Shown here: positions 1-7,627 of the stretch, in pieces
How positions within the stretch are numbered: position 1 is the first letter of the stretch
Layout: every line of letters begins with the position of its first letter
From: Brucella thiophenivorans
GTDB taxonomy: Bacteria > Pseudomonadota > Alphaproteobacteria > Rhizobiales > Rhizobiaceae
Length of the DNA: 64,000 bases
Reading direction: 5' to 3'
NCBI RefSeq assembly: GCF_002252445.1
Contig: NZ_NNRJ01000027.1
Location: 1-64,000 of the forward strand
Notes under the pieces: model-generated
The model's database searches: none
What the model was told of the DNA's origin: nothing
What the model saw: the letters and a program-made list of their open reading frames with translations, nothing else
Made by a program: the position numbers and the translations under genes

Positions 1-322
1 GTAAATCGCACGCAATCGCAAATGCCTCTGTTAATACAGTAAACTCCGGTCTTGTGTAGTTGCTGCTGTGTTCATACCTATTGCCCACGCCGACGATAAA
101 ATCTATTTGTGTTCCATAATTAGATTTGCGTACAGCCCTAATTACTATGCCTGTATCGGGTATGTGCATATGCTTCTTGATAGTTGTAATAGCTTCTGTT
201 TTTCGTATTTCTTCGAGACGTTCAGACACTCGATCTTCTTTATTTTTTCTTTTAGAGATATTCAATGGATTGATCTTCCTGCGCATAAAGCGCTGTTCTG
301 TGGCTGCTTTAAATCCGCGCAT
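1..322 (-). CDS. Partial hypothetical protein, C-terminus beyond left edge
   Basis: Read on the minus strand, an open frame of about 107 codons runs off the left edge. It starts at ATG 322 or, more conservatively, ATG 286. The beginning is Lys/Arg/Glu-rich (NISKRKNKEDRVSERLEEIR), followed by a mixed hydrophobic stretch (TQIDFIVGVGNRYEHSS). I do not recognise the family. The first codons share the peptide ATEQR with the alternative N-terminus of the next gene, because the two gene starts share a DNA repeat. The plus-strand frames here have no ribosome site and a poor composition, so the minus reading is preferred. The real start and the missing end are uncertain. Confidence 0.45.
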   Translation of the reverse strand, partial: MRGFKAATEQRFMRRKINPLNISKRKNKEDRVSERLEEIRKTEAITTIKKHMHIPDTGIVIRAVRKSNYGTQIDFIVGVGNRYEHSSNYTRPEFTVLTEAFAIACDL

Positions 323-330
323 AAAGCGGA
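271..330. repeat. Imperfect direct repeat, copy 1 (copy 2 at 1693-1755)
   Basis: This stretch and 1693-1755 share the order TTCTGCGCAT, GCGCTG(T/C)TCTGTGGC, AATCCGC and GCATAAAGCGG or TATGCAGCGG in the same orientation. Each lies at the start of a minus-strand gene. Copy 1 also contains GCGCATAAAGCG twice internally. It may be a mobile or recombinogenic short repeat, or a trace of gene duplication. The role is unknown. Confidence 0.45.
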
Positions 331-599
331 AAAATTAATTCGATGTTCTGATTATAAAATCAAATTTTTTTTGAGGTGACGCAAGCATTATGAGTACCAT
401 ATGCTCTATTAAACAATTTAAATGGTTATTAAGGATCGAACTCTCACGCTTCAGACGCTGCTGATCTTTTTGCATCTTCGGAAGCTTTTTGAATACAAAT
501 CTTCCGAAGATGTGATCAGGGCTGAATGCCGAGGCAGCGGTTAATTGTGCTCGATGAACTGGCTAACCGCCGCCTATGCCGCTCTATGCGGATTTGTCG

Positions 600-1691
600 C
601 TATTTCAGAGTGATCTTGCAGACGGCTTGGCCATCATCAGTTTTAGATATTTCAAAGTTGCATTTGTGATCATTGTTATCAAGTTCTTCTAAAACCTGAT
701 TAAACGTCTCCAAAACACTGCGATTTCCAGCACTATTATTTGGTATGTTTATGCTCACATTAAGCTTAATATCACCATTAACAGTGCTATTTTGTTGGAC
801 AAATTTAGCTGCCTCTAAAACAAGCGACCGTGTCTGTCTCTCACTTTGGCGCTGCTCTTCGGTTCTTTTAACCATATAGCGCTTATGATCTACGGCATCA
901 GAGCCTAAAAATCCAATAAGAGCCACGTTTTCAATTTCTTCTACAGATAGATGCTTTAAAAATATCTCTCTCAAACCATCATCACTATCCATACCTACAA
1001 TTGTTTCAGCCTCGTCATCATTTATACAAGCAAGCGCCATAATTGTTCGGTTATTATTTTCTATGCAAAGTAGGTATTCTTCATTACCGATCTTGTAAAA
1101 GTCAACTTCTAGCCACCAGGAACGATTCTTACTCTCAGCGGTACAAAGATATTCGTAAGTTTCTATGTTATTGTATTTCATGTAGCTGTCGCATAGCATT
1201 TCAGTGGTTATTTTAGATCCGTAGGCCTCTCCTACTATATATTCTTCATCGTTGGTGTCTTTATCTTCGTTATCTTCGTTATCTTCGTCATCGTCCTCTC
1301 CTACAACTTCGGTACAGGACAAAACGTTAAAGTTTATTTTTGTAAACGCAGTATCTTCAATATCCTCTAAAAATCTTACTGCATCCATTTCTTCGCCGTC
1401 TTCGACTACGACAACAAAGCCGTCAAATTCAACTATATAATCCTGCGCATCATCTGCCGAGCTTTCAATTGAATCCTCGTCATATTTGTTATAGCTGTAG
1501 GTTTCTTTGTAATTAATATATATTTTTTTGTTTTCGAAAATCGTTGAAGATTCAACAATTAAATGGCCTTGTGTGTAGCCGTCATCATTTTCATAGGCTT
1601 CAATTTCTTCAGTCGTATGCTTCCATTCGCCTTTTTCGAGTAGAGTAAGGAAGTTTTTGAGCTCAATCTTTGGGTTCTGAAACTCGGTCAT
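600..1691 (-). CDS. Hypothetical acidic protein
   Basis: Protein of about 363 residues starting MTEFQNPK at ATG 1691. A GTG at 1787 would add 32 residues that look like translated repeat DNA, so I prefer the internal ATG, although its ribosome site is weak. The sequence is strongly acidic. A central Asp/Glu/Asn run (around GEDDDEDNEDNEDK) is encoded by a 9-bp tandem repeat. The C-terminal part (INVSINIPNN, CNFEISKTDDGQAVCKITLK) looks like beta-strands. There is no signal peptide, membrane segment or recognised motif. Cytoplasmic, function unknown. Confidence 0.7.
   Translation of the reverse strand: MTEFQNPKIELKNFLTLLEKGEWKHTTEEIEAYENDDGYTQGHLIVESSTIFENKKIYINYKETYSYNKYDEDSIESSADDAQDYIVEFDGFVVVVEDGEEMDAVRFLEDIEDTAFTKINFNVLSCTEVVGEDDDEDNEDNEDKDTNDEEYIVGEAYGSKITTEMLCDSYMKYNNIETYEYLCTAESKNRSWWLEVDFYKIGNEEYLLCIENNNRTIMALACINDDEAETIVGMDSDDGLREIFLKHLSVEEIENVALIGFLGSDAVDHKRYMVKRTEEQRQSERQTRSLVLEAAKFVQQNSTVNGDIKLNVSINIPNNSAGNRSVLETFNQVLEELDNNDHKCNFEISKTDDGQAVCKITLK
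1261..1287. repeat. Three tandem copies of a 9-bp unit inside a gene
   Basis: TTATCTTCG occurs three times back to back, followed by diverged copies. The unit is a multiple of three, so copy-number change would lengthen or shorten the acidic run of the host protein without breaking the frame. Confidence 0.8.
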
Positions 1692-1692
1692 T

Positions 1693-1755
1693 TGATTATC
1701 TTTCTGCGCATCGCGCTGCTCTGTGGCGGGATTGCCAATCCGCTTATGCAGCGGC
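1693..1755. repeat. Imperfect direct repeat, copy 2 (copy 1 at 271-330)
   Basis: Partner of the repeat at 271-330. It sits immediately upstream of the preferred start of the acidic-protein gene and encodes the RIGNPATEQRDAQK stretch when read from the longer GTG start. Confidence 0.45.
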
Positions 1756-2022
1756 AATTTTTCTTTTCTGTTTATCCAGAGTCGCACTTATTGCACCATT
1801 ATGCAAGCGTTATAAACTTATAAAAGGATTTTATTTTTGTTTTTTGTTTGCTTCTGGCGAGGGCGTATATAGCCACTTCAGACTCTGTCGTTCTTGTAGA
1901 CTACGGTGGCGTACTCGTCGGCCACGATGAAAAACAGTGAGCAACTTCTGATCATTTTTGTTTCACGCAATTACTAATGCATGAGACTTTTATGAAGCTT
2001 CTGAAATTGAGATTGATAACAA

Positions 2023-2045
2023 GAAAAAAGTCCCTAAAGGGGCTT
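2023..2045 (-). terminator. Rho-independent terminator for the paralogue pair
   Basis: On the minus strand AAGCCCC-TTTA-GGGACTT is followed by a T run. One C/A mismatch lies in the stem. It sits just after the stop of the gene ending at 2053. Confidence 0.6.
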
Positions 2046-2052
2046 ATTTTAT

Positions 2053-2352
2053 TTAGGCTCGATCTTCCCAGTCTTGCGGTAATTCATGCAGAATGGCGTA
2101 TTCAACACCTTGTTTTCGCATTTCCTCAGCGAGTGCCAGGCGCAGTTGTTCCGCTTCAGGCGCATGCGCATTCACCTGCTCTGAAATCTCGACTTCATAA
2201 CAAAATGCGTGTTCCAACTGCTGTCTGAATGACAAGAAAAACAGTGAATCTGGGCCGAACTGGTCAAAGATAACTGCAAATAGCTCGCCTTCTTCATCTT
2301 TTCGTATGCAAACAGTCAGTTGCCGTGTGTGGCTTTTAATGCACAGGCTCAT
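2053..2352 (-). CDS. Small hypothetical protein, second of a tandem paralogue pair
   Basis: 99 residues, soluble. It aligns by eye with the upstream neighbour: both have a basic start, a FAV(I/L)(F/I)D stretch near residue 25, an FLSF/FLTF segment, and end in LP(Q/R)DW(E/R)(D/K)RA. The start codon overlaps the stop of the upstream gene (ATGA), so translation is coupled. No known domain is recognised. The pair may form a heterodimer, but that is inference from the duplication. Confidence 0.7.
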   Translation of the reverse strand: MSLCIKSHTRQLTVCIRKDEEGELFAVIFDQFGPDSLFFLSFRQQLEHAFCYEVEISEQVNAHAPEAEQLRLALAEEMRKQGVEYAILHELPQDWEDRA

Positions 2353-2642
2353 GCTCTTTTTCTCCAGTCACGTGGCAATTTACCCAGAATATCTAAGTTG
2401 TAATGATAAGCGCCGCCTTCCATCTGTGCGCGCAGCGCCATAGCCTGTTCATCAACACGATCAACTGCCTCGGTATCGGCGATGTAAAGCAGTTGCACGT
2501 CGTTGTGAGCGCCGTCAAAAGTGAGGAAACGTGTGCGTTCGTCTTCATAAAAATCGATCAGAACTGCAAAGACGTCTTCACGGTATTTCTTATGCCTACG
2601 GAAACAGACCTTCTGAGGGGTTTCGGTATTAAAATTCGCCAT
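2349..2642 (-). CDS. Small hypothetical protein, first of a tandem paralogue pair
   Basis: 97 residues, paralogous to the downstream gene that it overlaps by 4 bp. It contains DVFAVLIDFYEDERTRFLTF and ends LPRDWRKRA. The start is preceded by GAGAGGAATTTCCCGAAA, a leader resembling those of several other minus-strand genes in this window. No signal peptide or recognised motif. Function unknown. Confidence 0.7.
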   Translation of the reverse strand: MANFNTETPQKVCFRRHKKYREDVFAVLIDFYEDERTRFLTFDGAHNDVQLLYIADTEAVDRVDEQAMALRAQMEGGAYHYNLDILGKLPRDWRKRA

Positions 2643-2732
2643 TTTCGGGAAATTCCTCTCTGATTATTTGAGAAATTCACTGGCGCTTCAATTATTAACG
2701 TCGTAAATTTAATCACATTAGCGGGGTTATAT

Positions 2733-3512
2733 ATGCTCGATAGGTTTACCGTTTGGCTGACTGAAATTTCAGACGATTATTCTTTATATGTTTTTCCACT
2801 TAGGATGCGAGATGACGGGTTTTCATGGAATGATCCTGGATTAATAGGAGCGATAATTGGCGCGTCTGTTTCAGTCGCTGTCGCTTTACTTTTACTAACA
2901 GTTACGGCGTATCTTGAAAAAGGACGTCGAATGGAAGATCGGCTTCGTCGTGAAGCCGCAGGTGCGTTGAACACCTACACCAAGGTAACTCGCTATGCGA
3001 ATATCGTACTCTCAGTAAAAAAGGCGATTGATCACCGCTATGCTGAAATTGATAAAAATGGTTTCAAGCTGAAAAATCCCTCGCAGTTGATCGGACCTAT
3101 AGCGGGTAAGAGCGTCGTGCCTGAAAGGCTCAGGTCGGAAGAGTTTGGCTTTCTTTTTAACAATAAAGACTTTTTAATAGCGGGAGAGATTGAGGACTTA
3201 GAATCCTCTTGTATTCAGATGCTTACCTTGATTGAAGATTACAATGCAATGCAATATGAGCTGCAAACTTGGCTTGATGAAATGCCTGGAGTTGTTCGGA
3301 GGATGGAAGGCATGATTGCTTCAGATGAAGTACCTCACGCAAGAAAGGCTAGTCTCGATCGACGGATTACTCAAATGAATATCCTTATTCGTGCAGTAAT
3401 AGATGTAATTGAACAAACGAACCCAACACCATTAGAGGTCATTGACCATTTTATTGATGCAGCTCTTACTGCTCCCTTTGGAAAATATTTTCCTAAAATA
3501 CAAATGTACTAA
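2733..3512 (+). CDS. Single-pass membrane protein, unknown
   Basis: 259 residues with one clear transmembrane helix at about residues 37-62 (GLIGAIIGASVSVAVALLLL...), a charged stop-transfer sequence EKGRRMEDRLRR, then a largely helical cytoplasmic domain. The start ATG has GCGGGG upstream. It lies 104 bp before a PIN-domain gene on the same strand and could share function with it. The topology (N-terminal anchor, helical C-terminal domain) recurs in many accessory-region proteins. I recognise no family. Confidence 0.7.
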   Translation: MLDRFTVWLTEISDDYSLYVFPLRMRDDGFSWNDPGLIGAIIGASVSVAVALLLLTVTAYLEKGRRMEDRLRREAAGALNTYTKVTRYANIVLSVKKAIDHRYAEIDKNGFKLKNPSQLIGPIAGKSVVPERLRSEEFGFLFNNKDFLIAGEIEDLESSCIQMLTLIEDYNAMQYELQTWLDEMPGVVRRMEGMIASDEVPHARKASLDRRITQMNILIRAVIDVIEQTNPTPLEVIDHFIDAALTAPFGKYFPKIQMY

Positions 3513-3616
3513 ACAAAACACCGCTGTATTCGGATATAGATATCATTTTGGAATAGAAGTAAGTGCGTTTGGCATAAAATATGCAATCCCTTATTTCCAG
3601 CTTGTATGAGGGATAG

Positions 3617-5302
3617 ATGGAGAATGTTTATGTTGCTGATACAAACTTATTCTTCGAGTGTAAGCGATTAGAAGAACTGCCATGGTCGGAACTTTCAACA
3701 GATAATGTCGTAATTGCGCTGATTAAACCTGTTTTGGGAGAGATCGATGCGCATAAAAAAGATAACGGCAGGACTGGCAGACGAGCTAAAGAAATTTCAA
3801 AGCGAATTCGCGAGATGCTTGGGGCACATGTTTTGGAAGCTGTAATTCAAGAAACATCTCCACGTGTGGTGCTTCGGCTAATGTCCATTGTCCAACCGTC
3901 GCCAGAGCTCGCCACTTCACTTGATTACAGCATCAACGATGACCGGATTGTTGGCACCGCGTATGCTATTTCAAAAACTGAAACATTTGCCACTGTTACA
4001 GTTCTGACTCACGATAGCGTTGCTGCATCGACTGCGTTAGGGCTCGGCGTTCCCTTTTATATAATCCCAGAAAGTTGGAGGCGACCGCCAGAGGACACGA
4101 CAGAAGCAAAGCGTATAAAGGAACTTGAAAAAGAACTAACGACATATAAGGCACAAGAGCCTGTCATTAGCATTGAGAATGTTACAGAAGAGGTAATGTC
4201 TGTTAATGTAGTCCGCAGGGTAGCGTTAAAACTTAATCCGTCAGAAATTGATCATTTAATTGATAAGCTTAAAATTCGTCATCCTCAGAAAAAAGATTTT
4301 TCCGCGCCAGACACCGAGCTTAGTCCTGATGGAACTACGATTTTTTACGAACAACCAAGTGCTGAAGTTGTTACAAAATATTCATCGGAATCTTATCCAG
4401 AATGGATCAAAACTTGTCGGTCGCTTTTCGAAGCTTTGCATGAAAATCGCTTGGAATCAGAGACTGACGTAACTTTGACATTTGGCATTAAGAATAATGG
4501 AACTCGCCCTGCCTTAAATATGCGCGTTTCCTTTGAGGCTGTCGGAGACGTCCATTTTTGTCGATTTGAAGCCGAATTGGACGAAAGCGAGGAACGAAGA
4601 GATGATGAAGTTCCAGTCAAAAGCGATCCCATTTCTCAACTGCCTAAACCGCCCGTAGCGCCAGAAGTTCGACGGATCATAACGCGGCCTACCCCCGTTT
4701 CTAATGGCGTTGATATCGCAGCACTGAAAGCACCGGTCATCAATATTGCAAATTCAGAACTTGAAAAAGCGAAGCTCGCAATCATGGGCAGCTTAGCTAC
4801 CGATACTTTAGATATGCTAAACATGCAGTCAGCGTTTGATAACGTTTACGGCAAAGGCGCACTCTCGGATCTAGCGCGTGGTGTAGGTCCAATGTCTGAA
4901 ATTCTTAAGATCGCTCGCGGAAACGCCTTCGGACATAAATCACTTATAGACTCCATCACCGTGACTAGACCGAAAATAATGGATCATTTGTCAATCCAAG
5001 AATTCCCAATAGTGGAAAAGCACAATCCTGAAGCATTTTATTACGAAAAATGGCCTGATGGAAAACCAATTAAAAATGGTTCTCTAAAATGCGATCGGTT
5101 TCGTCATCAAGGCGATGAAGAGTTATTTGACATTGATGTGGTGTTTCCGGACGAAGGTGACGTCTCTGGGGCTATACGATGCACTGTCGTTGCAGAAAAT
5201 CTAACAAAACCAAAAGAGCTACTCGTATCTGTCAGCCGAAAGGTTGAAAATTACAGTCTCATGTGTATCGCAAATGACATGGTTGAAAGATGCGAGGGCT
5301 AG
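3617..5302 (+). CDS. PIN-domain protein with long C-terminal extension
   Basis: 561 residues. Residues 1-150 fit a PIN ribonuclease fold: VADTN with Asp8, an acidic residue at Glu42 in LGEID, the SINDDRIVG acidic pair at 108-109 and VLTHDS with Asp133. These match the usual metal-binding acidic quartet. The remaining 400 residues are unrecognised. They include a possible coiled coil near 165-180 and a Pro-rich link near 345. ATG 3617 has GAGGGA upstream. Stand-alone PIN toxins are about 130 residues, so this is a large multidomain member. RNA cleavage is expected from the family but the target is unknown. Confidence 0.7.
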   Translation: MENVYVADTNLFFECKRLEELPWSELSTDNVVIALIKPVLGEIDAHKKDNGRTGRRAKEISKRIREMLGAHVLEAVIQETSPRVVLRLMSIVQPSPELATSLDYSINDDRIVGTAYAISKTETFATVTVLTHDSVAASTALGLGVPFYIIPESWRRPPEDTTEAKRIKELEKELTTYKAQEPVISIENVTEEVMSVNVVRRVALKLNPSEIDHLIDKLKIRHPQKKDFSAPDTELSPDGTTIFYEQPSAEVVTKYSSESYPEWIKTCRSLFEALHENRLESETDVTLTFGIKNNGTRPALNMRVSFEAVGDVHFCRFEAELDESEERRDDEVPVKSDPISQLPKPPVAPEVRRIITRPTPVSNGVDIAALKAPVINIANSELEKAKLAIMGSLATDTLDMLNMQSAFDNVYGKGALSDLARGVGPMSEILKIARGNAFGHKSLIDSITVTRPKIMDHLSIQEFPIVEKHNPEAFYYEKWPDGKPIKNGSLKCDRFRHQGDEELFDIDVVFPDEGDVSGAIRCTVVAENLTKPKELLVSVSRKVENYSLMCIANDMVERCEG

Positions 5303-5563
5303 TAGTGCAAGTAAAGCACTGTCCTTTCAATAATCTTTTTGAGAAGATACACGTAAGCACAATGAGATAGCACTACTTATCAGGACGACTGTGGTGTACT
5401 CGGCATTCGTTATTGATTAGGCATAGCGTATCTAAGCTTCGCTTCCGTGTATCATAAATCGCAAACACGGATCGATACTGGCCGAGAAATTTCCTCCATT
5501 AAAAGCCCTGCCAAGCGGTGGCAGGTCTAACGTATGCGCCAAGGCTTGGTTGGGCGGGATGTA

Positions 5564-5923
5564 TTAAGCTGCAACGCTTACATCAAAATCAAAATGAATT
5601 CTGTCATATGGAAACACAACGCCCTTATCGTCGCGGTCTATAACACCTGCGCTGATCAGTGTTTGCACATCGCGATGCACAGCTTGAAAATCCCGATCGA
5701 CGCGGCGCGCAATTTCTCTAATAGACAGAATGCCCTGACCGGCCAATGCCTTCACGATTTTAAGGCGCGCAGGCGCGAGAATGCGGTGCATATCATCGTA
5801 GCTTGTGAAATTCAGCGACGGCGTTGCAGGGGCTGTTTTAACCAAATCTGCGCTCTTCAACGCGGCGAGCAAGCCAGCCTTTTGAGCGGAAACGCTTTGA
5901 ATGCGGATATTCAATGTGTTCAT
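5564..5923 (-). CDS. TumA-like HTH antitoxin
   Basis: 119 residues with a winged-helix core at about 50-105 (MHRILAPARLKIVKAL, SIREIARRVDRDFQAVHRDVQTLISAGVIDRDDKGVVFPYD). This matches the HTH proteins that partner TumE-type (formerly DUF6516) toxins. The start overlaps the toxin stop by 4 bp, so the order is toxin then antitoxin. The family is expected to bind the toxin and repress the operon. A perfect palindrome just before the toxin start is the likely operator. Confidence 0.75.
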   Translation of the reverse strand: MNTLNIRIQSVSAQKAGLLAALKSADLVKTAPATPSLNFTSYDDMHRILAPARLKIVKALAGQGILSIREIARRVDRDFQAVHRDVQTLISAGVIDRDDKGVVFPYDRIHFDFDVSVAA

Positions 5924-6201
5924 TTCATTATCCTTTCCATATCGGCATAAAAGGCTTGTACGACGGTTTCCATATCTTTGAACTCAATTGGCTCTTCCCG
6001 ATCGTCAATATGCCTGTGGTCGCCCTTGCCGCGCTCGTTGTCATATCTAAGTACGCAAACCTCGTTCACAACGAGTGCTAGCCGATATTTGTAATTATGT
6101 TTACTCCCTGGAACAGGCGCAGGCAGCAACCAGATAACCGTTTCATAAAATGCACCATCAGACAGATTGGTGCGTGATTTCTCAATCAGAAGTGCGCTCA
6201 T
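5920..6201 (-). CDS. TumE-family toxin
   Basis: 93 residues containing the characteristic core YRLALVVNEVCVLRYDNERGKGDHRH (GKGDHRH motif at about residues 57-63), then EEPIEF, as in TumE/DUF6516 toxins. It lies immediately upstream of the HTH antitoxin with a 4-bp overlap. The start ATG sits 1 bp from a 20-bp palindrome, so repressor binding would also block initiation. From the family, it should be a growth-inhibiting toxin neutralised by the neighbouring protein. The biochemical target is not visible in the sequence. Confidence 0.75.
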   Translation of the reverse strand: MSALLIEKSRTNLSDGAFYETVIWLLPAPVPGSKHNYKYRLALVVNEVCVLRYDNERGKGDHRHIDDREEPIEFKDMETVVQAFYADMERIMK

Positions 6202-6202
6202 G

Positions 6203-6222
6203 TGATGTTATTGATAACATCA
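6203..6222. promoter_or_regulatory. Operator palindrome of the toxin-antitoxin operon
   Basis: TGATGTTAT and ATAACATCA form perfect 9-bp arms around a 2-bp centre, 1 bp upstream of the toxin ATG. It overlaps the stop codon of the preceding 52-residue gene. This is the expected place for autoregulation by the HTH antitoxin. Confidence 0.65.
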
Positions 6223-6378
6223 TTCAGGATGTTTTGAAAGGCTGGATTCATCAAAATGAATGCCGGCCTGCGCTTTGCGCGTCGTGATAGCAATCATTTC
6301 GTCTTGTTCTTCTTTACATACCCCGCTCGCGGTGCAGATTTTTCGCAATTTCGCGATAATTTCGCATTGTTCGTCCAT
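6220..6378 (-). CDS. Small charged protein upstream of TumE
   Basis: 52 residues, starting MDEQCEIIAKLRKICTASG at ATG 6378 with a good ribosome site (AGGAG, about 8 nt spacing). It ends inside the operator palindrome of the toxin gene, 18 bp before the toxin start. Helical and charged with three cysteines (Cys5, Cys15, Cys21) and no signal peptide. It is probably co-transcribed with the toxin-antitoxin pair. Whether it is a third component of the module is unknown. Confidence 0.55.
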   Translation of the reverse strand: MDEQCEIIAKLRKICTASGVCKEEQDEMIAITTRKAQAGIHFDESSLSKHPE

Positions 6379-6420
6379 TTGTAGCGCTCCTTTTTTTGGG
6401 TTATGGCCTGATTAGGCATA

Positions 6421-6443
6421 AAAAAACCCCGGAATAACCGGGG
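6421..6443 (-). terminator. Rho-independent terminator
   Basis: CCCCGG-AATAA-CCGGGG; read on the minus strand it is followed by seven T. It ends the transcript of the exported-protein gene at 6452-7162. A near-identical hairpin occurs at 7216-7239. Confidence 0.85.
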
Positions 6444-6451
6444 TCTTTAAA

Positions 6452-7162
6452 TCAAAGCTTGGGTGCAACGACTGGTTCTTTTGGCAACTTGTCGAGGTAT
6501 TCAGTTATGAACGTAGGTATGCTGTTAATATCAAGCCTGCTAATGGTATTATCATCCAGATTAACTACTAACCTTTTAAGCTCATCACCGCTGCTAATGT
6601 CAATTCTCGCATTCAAGGAAATAGGGCACTTTTTGGTGGTATAACTCCAACCATCCGGTTTAGCCACCTTCTTGCAATCATCACCATAGTGCCAGCTCAA
6701 TTTAAATTGTGACCTGCTTTTACTGTATTGAAATGGCTCCCCGTATTTCTCAGATAACATGACCATCAGATCAACAGGGCTAGGTTTATTTTGAACGTCG
6801 GAATAGTCTATACTTCTTTCAATTGAAGATACCACAGATCCTAAAACCGGCGACGTTAAACGTAAAATCACATTGCCATCGCTTTTTGTATATCCGTACA
6901 GACCAGTAATGAAAGGCTCGGACTCTACATTCTTGTATTCGTATCGAGCACCACTCTCTTCTATTCTTATTCCTTCAAATTCTTTGATGAGAATTTCTTT
7001 TGCTACATCCATTGTCATGCCGGGCTTAATACCCACAACATCTAGGTTATATTTAAACTCTGGAACTTGACTTGTTTGCGTCAATTTCAATAATTCAGCA
7101 TGTGCGGAATGAGTGAAGCTGGCAGCTGCGATCAGAGCTGCTACAAACAGTGATTTCTTCAT
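6452..7162 (-). CDS. Exported protein, unknown
   Basis: 236 residues from ATG 7162 (MKKSLFVAALIAAASFTHSAHA), a textbook Sec signal peptide with probable cleavage after AHA. The ATG at 7183 would add seven residues without benefit. The mature part has short beta-rich stretches, a YxGxxxQY-like region and two cysteines (DDCKK, KKCPI). The family is unknown. It has its own terminator and the 5-prime side faces a HigA-like gene, so it is probably a single-gene unit. Periplasmic or surface location is inferred. Confidence 0.7.
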   Translation of the reverse strand: MKKSLFVAALIAAASFTHSAHAELLKLTQTSQVPEFKYNLDVVGIKPGMTMDVAKEILIKEFEGIRIEESGARYEYKNVESEPFITGLYGYTKSDGNVILRLTSPVLGSVVSSIERSIDYSDVQNKPSPVDLMVMLSEKYGEPFQYSKSRSQFKLSWHYGDDCKKVAKPDGWSYTTKKCPISLNARIDISSGDELKRLVVNLDDNTISRLDINSIPTFITEYLDKLPKEPVVAPKL

Positions 7163-7215
7163 ATGTAATACCCCTAAGCCCATATTGGTGATGCACTTTA
7201 CATAAAATTTAGCAT

Positions 7216-7239
7216 AAAAAAACCCCGGAATAACCGGGG
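7216..7239 (-). terminator. Rho-independent terminator
   Basis: CCCCGG-AATAA-CCGGGG with a T run on the minus strand, downstream of the HigA-like gene ending at 7266. Almost identical in sequence to the terminator at 6421-6443. Confidence 0.85.
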
Positions 7240-7265
7240 CTTAACTGAGATAGAACTTGTGATAA

Positions 7266-7565
7266 TTAAGCAGCGACGCGCCTTGAGTGCATCCCGATTG
7301 TAGGAATATTGCTGACGTCAATTTTGGATTCCGCATGCCACGCGTCATATTCAATTTGTTTATTTAGCCAAAACAGCGTGCCGGTTCCGTAGAATTTGCC
7401 GAGACGTACAGCAAGTGCAGCGGTCAAGTTCTTGTTTTGATTCATCAAATGAAACAAGCTGTCGCGCCCGATCCCCAAAGCGTTAGCGGTCTGGGATGGG
7501 TTCATGTCAGAATTTTTAATCAATTCGCTGATTATAATTCCAGGGTGCTTTGGCTTGTCATTCAT
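7266..7565 (-). CDS. higA-like: HigA/VapI-family XRE regulator (orphan antitoxin)
   Basis: 99 residues with the HigA layout: HPGIIISELIKNSDMNPSQTANALGIGRDSLFHLMNQNKNLTAALAVRLGKFYGTGTLFWLNKQIEYD. This combines an XRE helix-turn-helix with the family tail. No HigB toxin is present on either side, so it is either a solitary regulator or a decayed toxin-antitoxin locus. A short palindrome lies about 22 bp upstream and may be its operator. Confidence 0.8.
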   Translation of the reverse strand: MNDKPKHPGIIISELIKNSDMNPSQTANALGIGRDSLFHLMNQNKNLTAALAVRLGKFYGTGTLFWLNKQIEYDAWHAESKIDVSNIPTIGMHSRRVAA

Positions 7566-7586
7566 CAGAAAACCCCAAACAATTTA

Positions 7587-7601
7587 ACTATAGAGTATAG
7601 T
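7587..7601. promoter_or_regulatory. Possible operator of the HigA-like gene
   Basis: ACTATA-GAG-TATAGT is upstream of the HigA-like start, in an AT-rich region that should hold the promoter. The arms are only 6 bp, so this is suggestive. Confidence 0.4.
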
Positions 7602-7627
7602 GCAACTATGTCTATTTTTCAATGTGA

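Noticed and set aside
68-379. Plus-strand open frame of 103 codons at the left end
   Set aside because: Cys/Phe-rich, no ribosome site. The minus strand has a better, protein-like frame running off the edge.
1252-1440. Ser-rich plus-strand frame
   Set aside because: It is the complement of the Asp/Glu-rich repeat of the acidic protein gene; a composition shadow.
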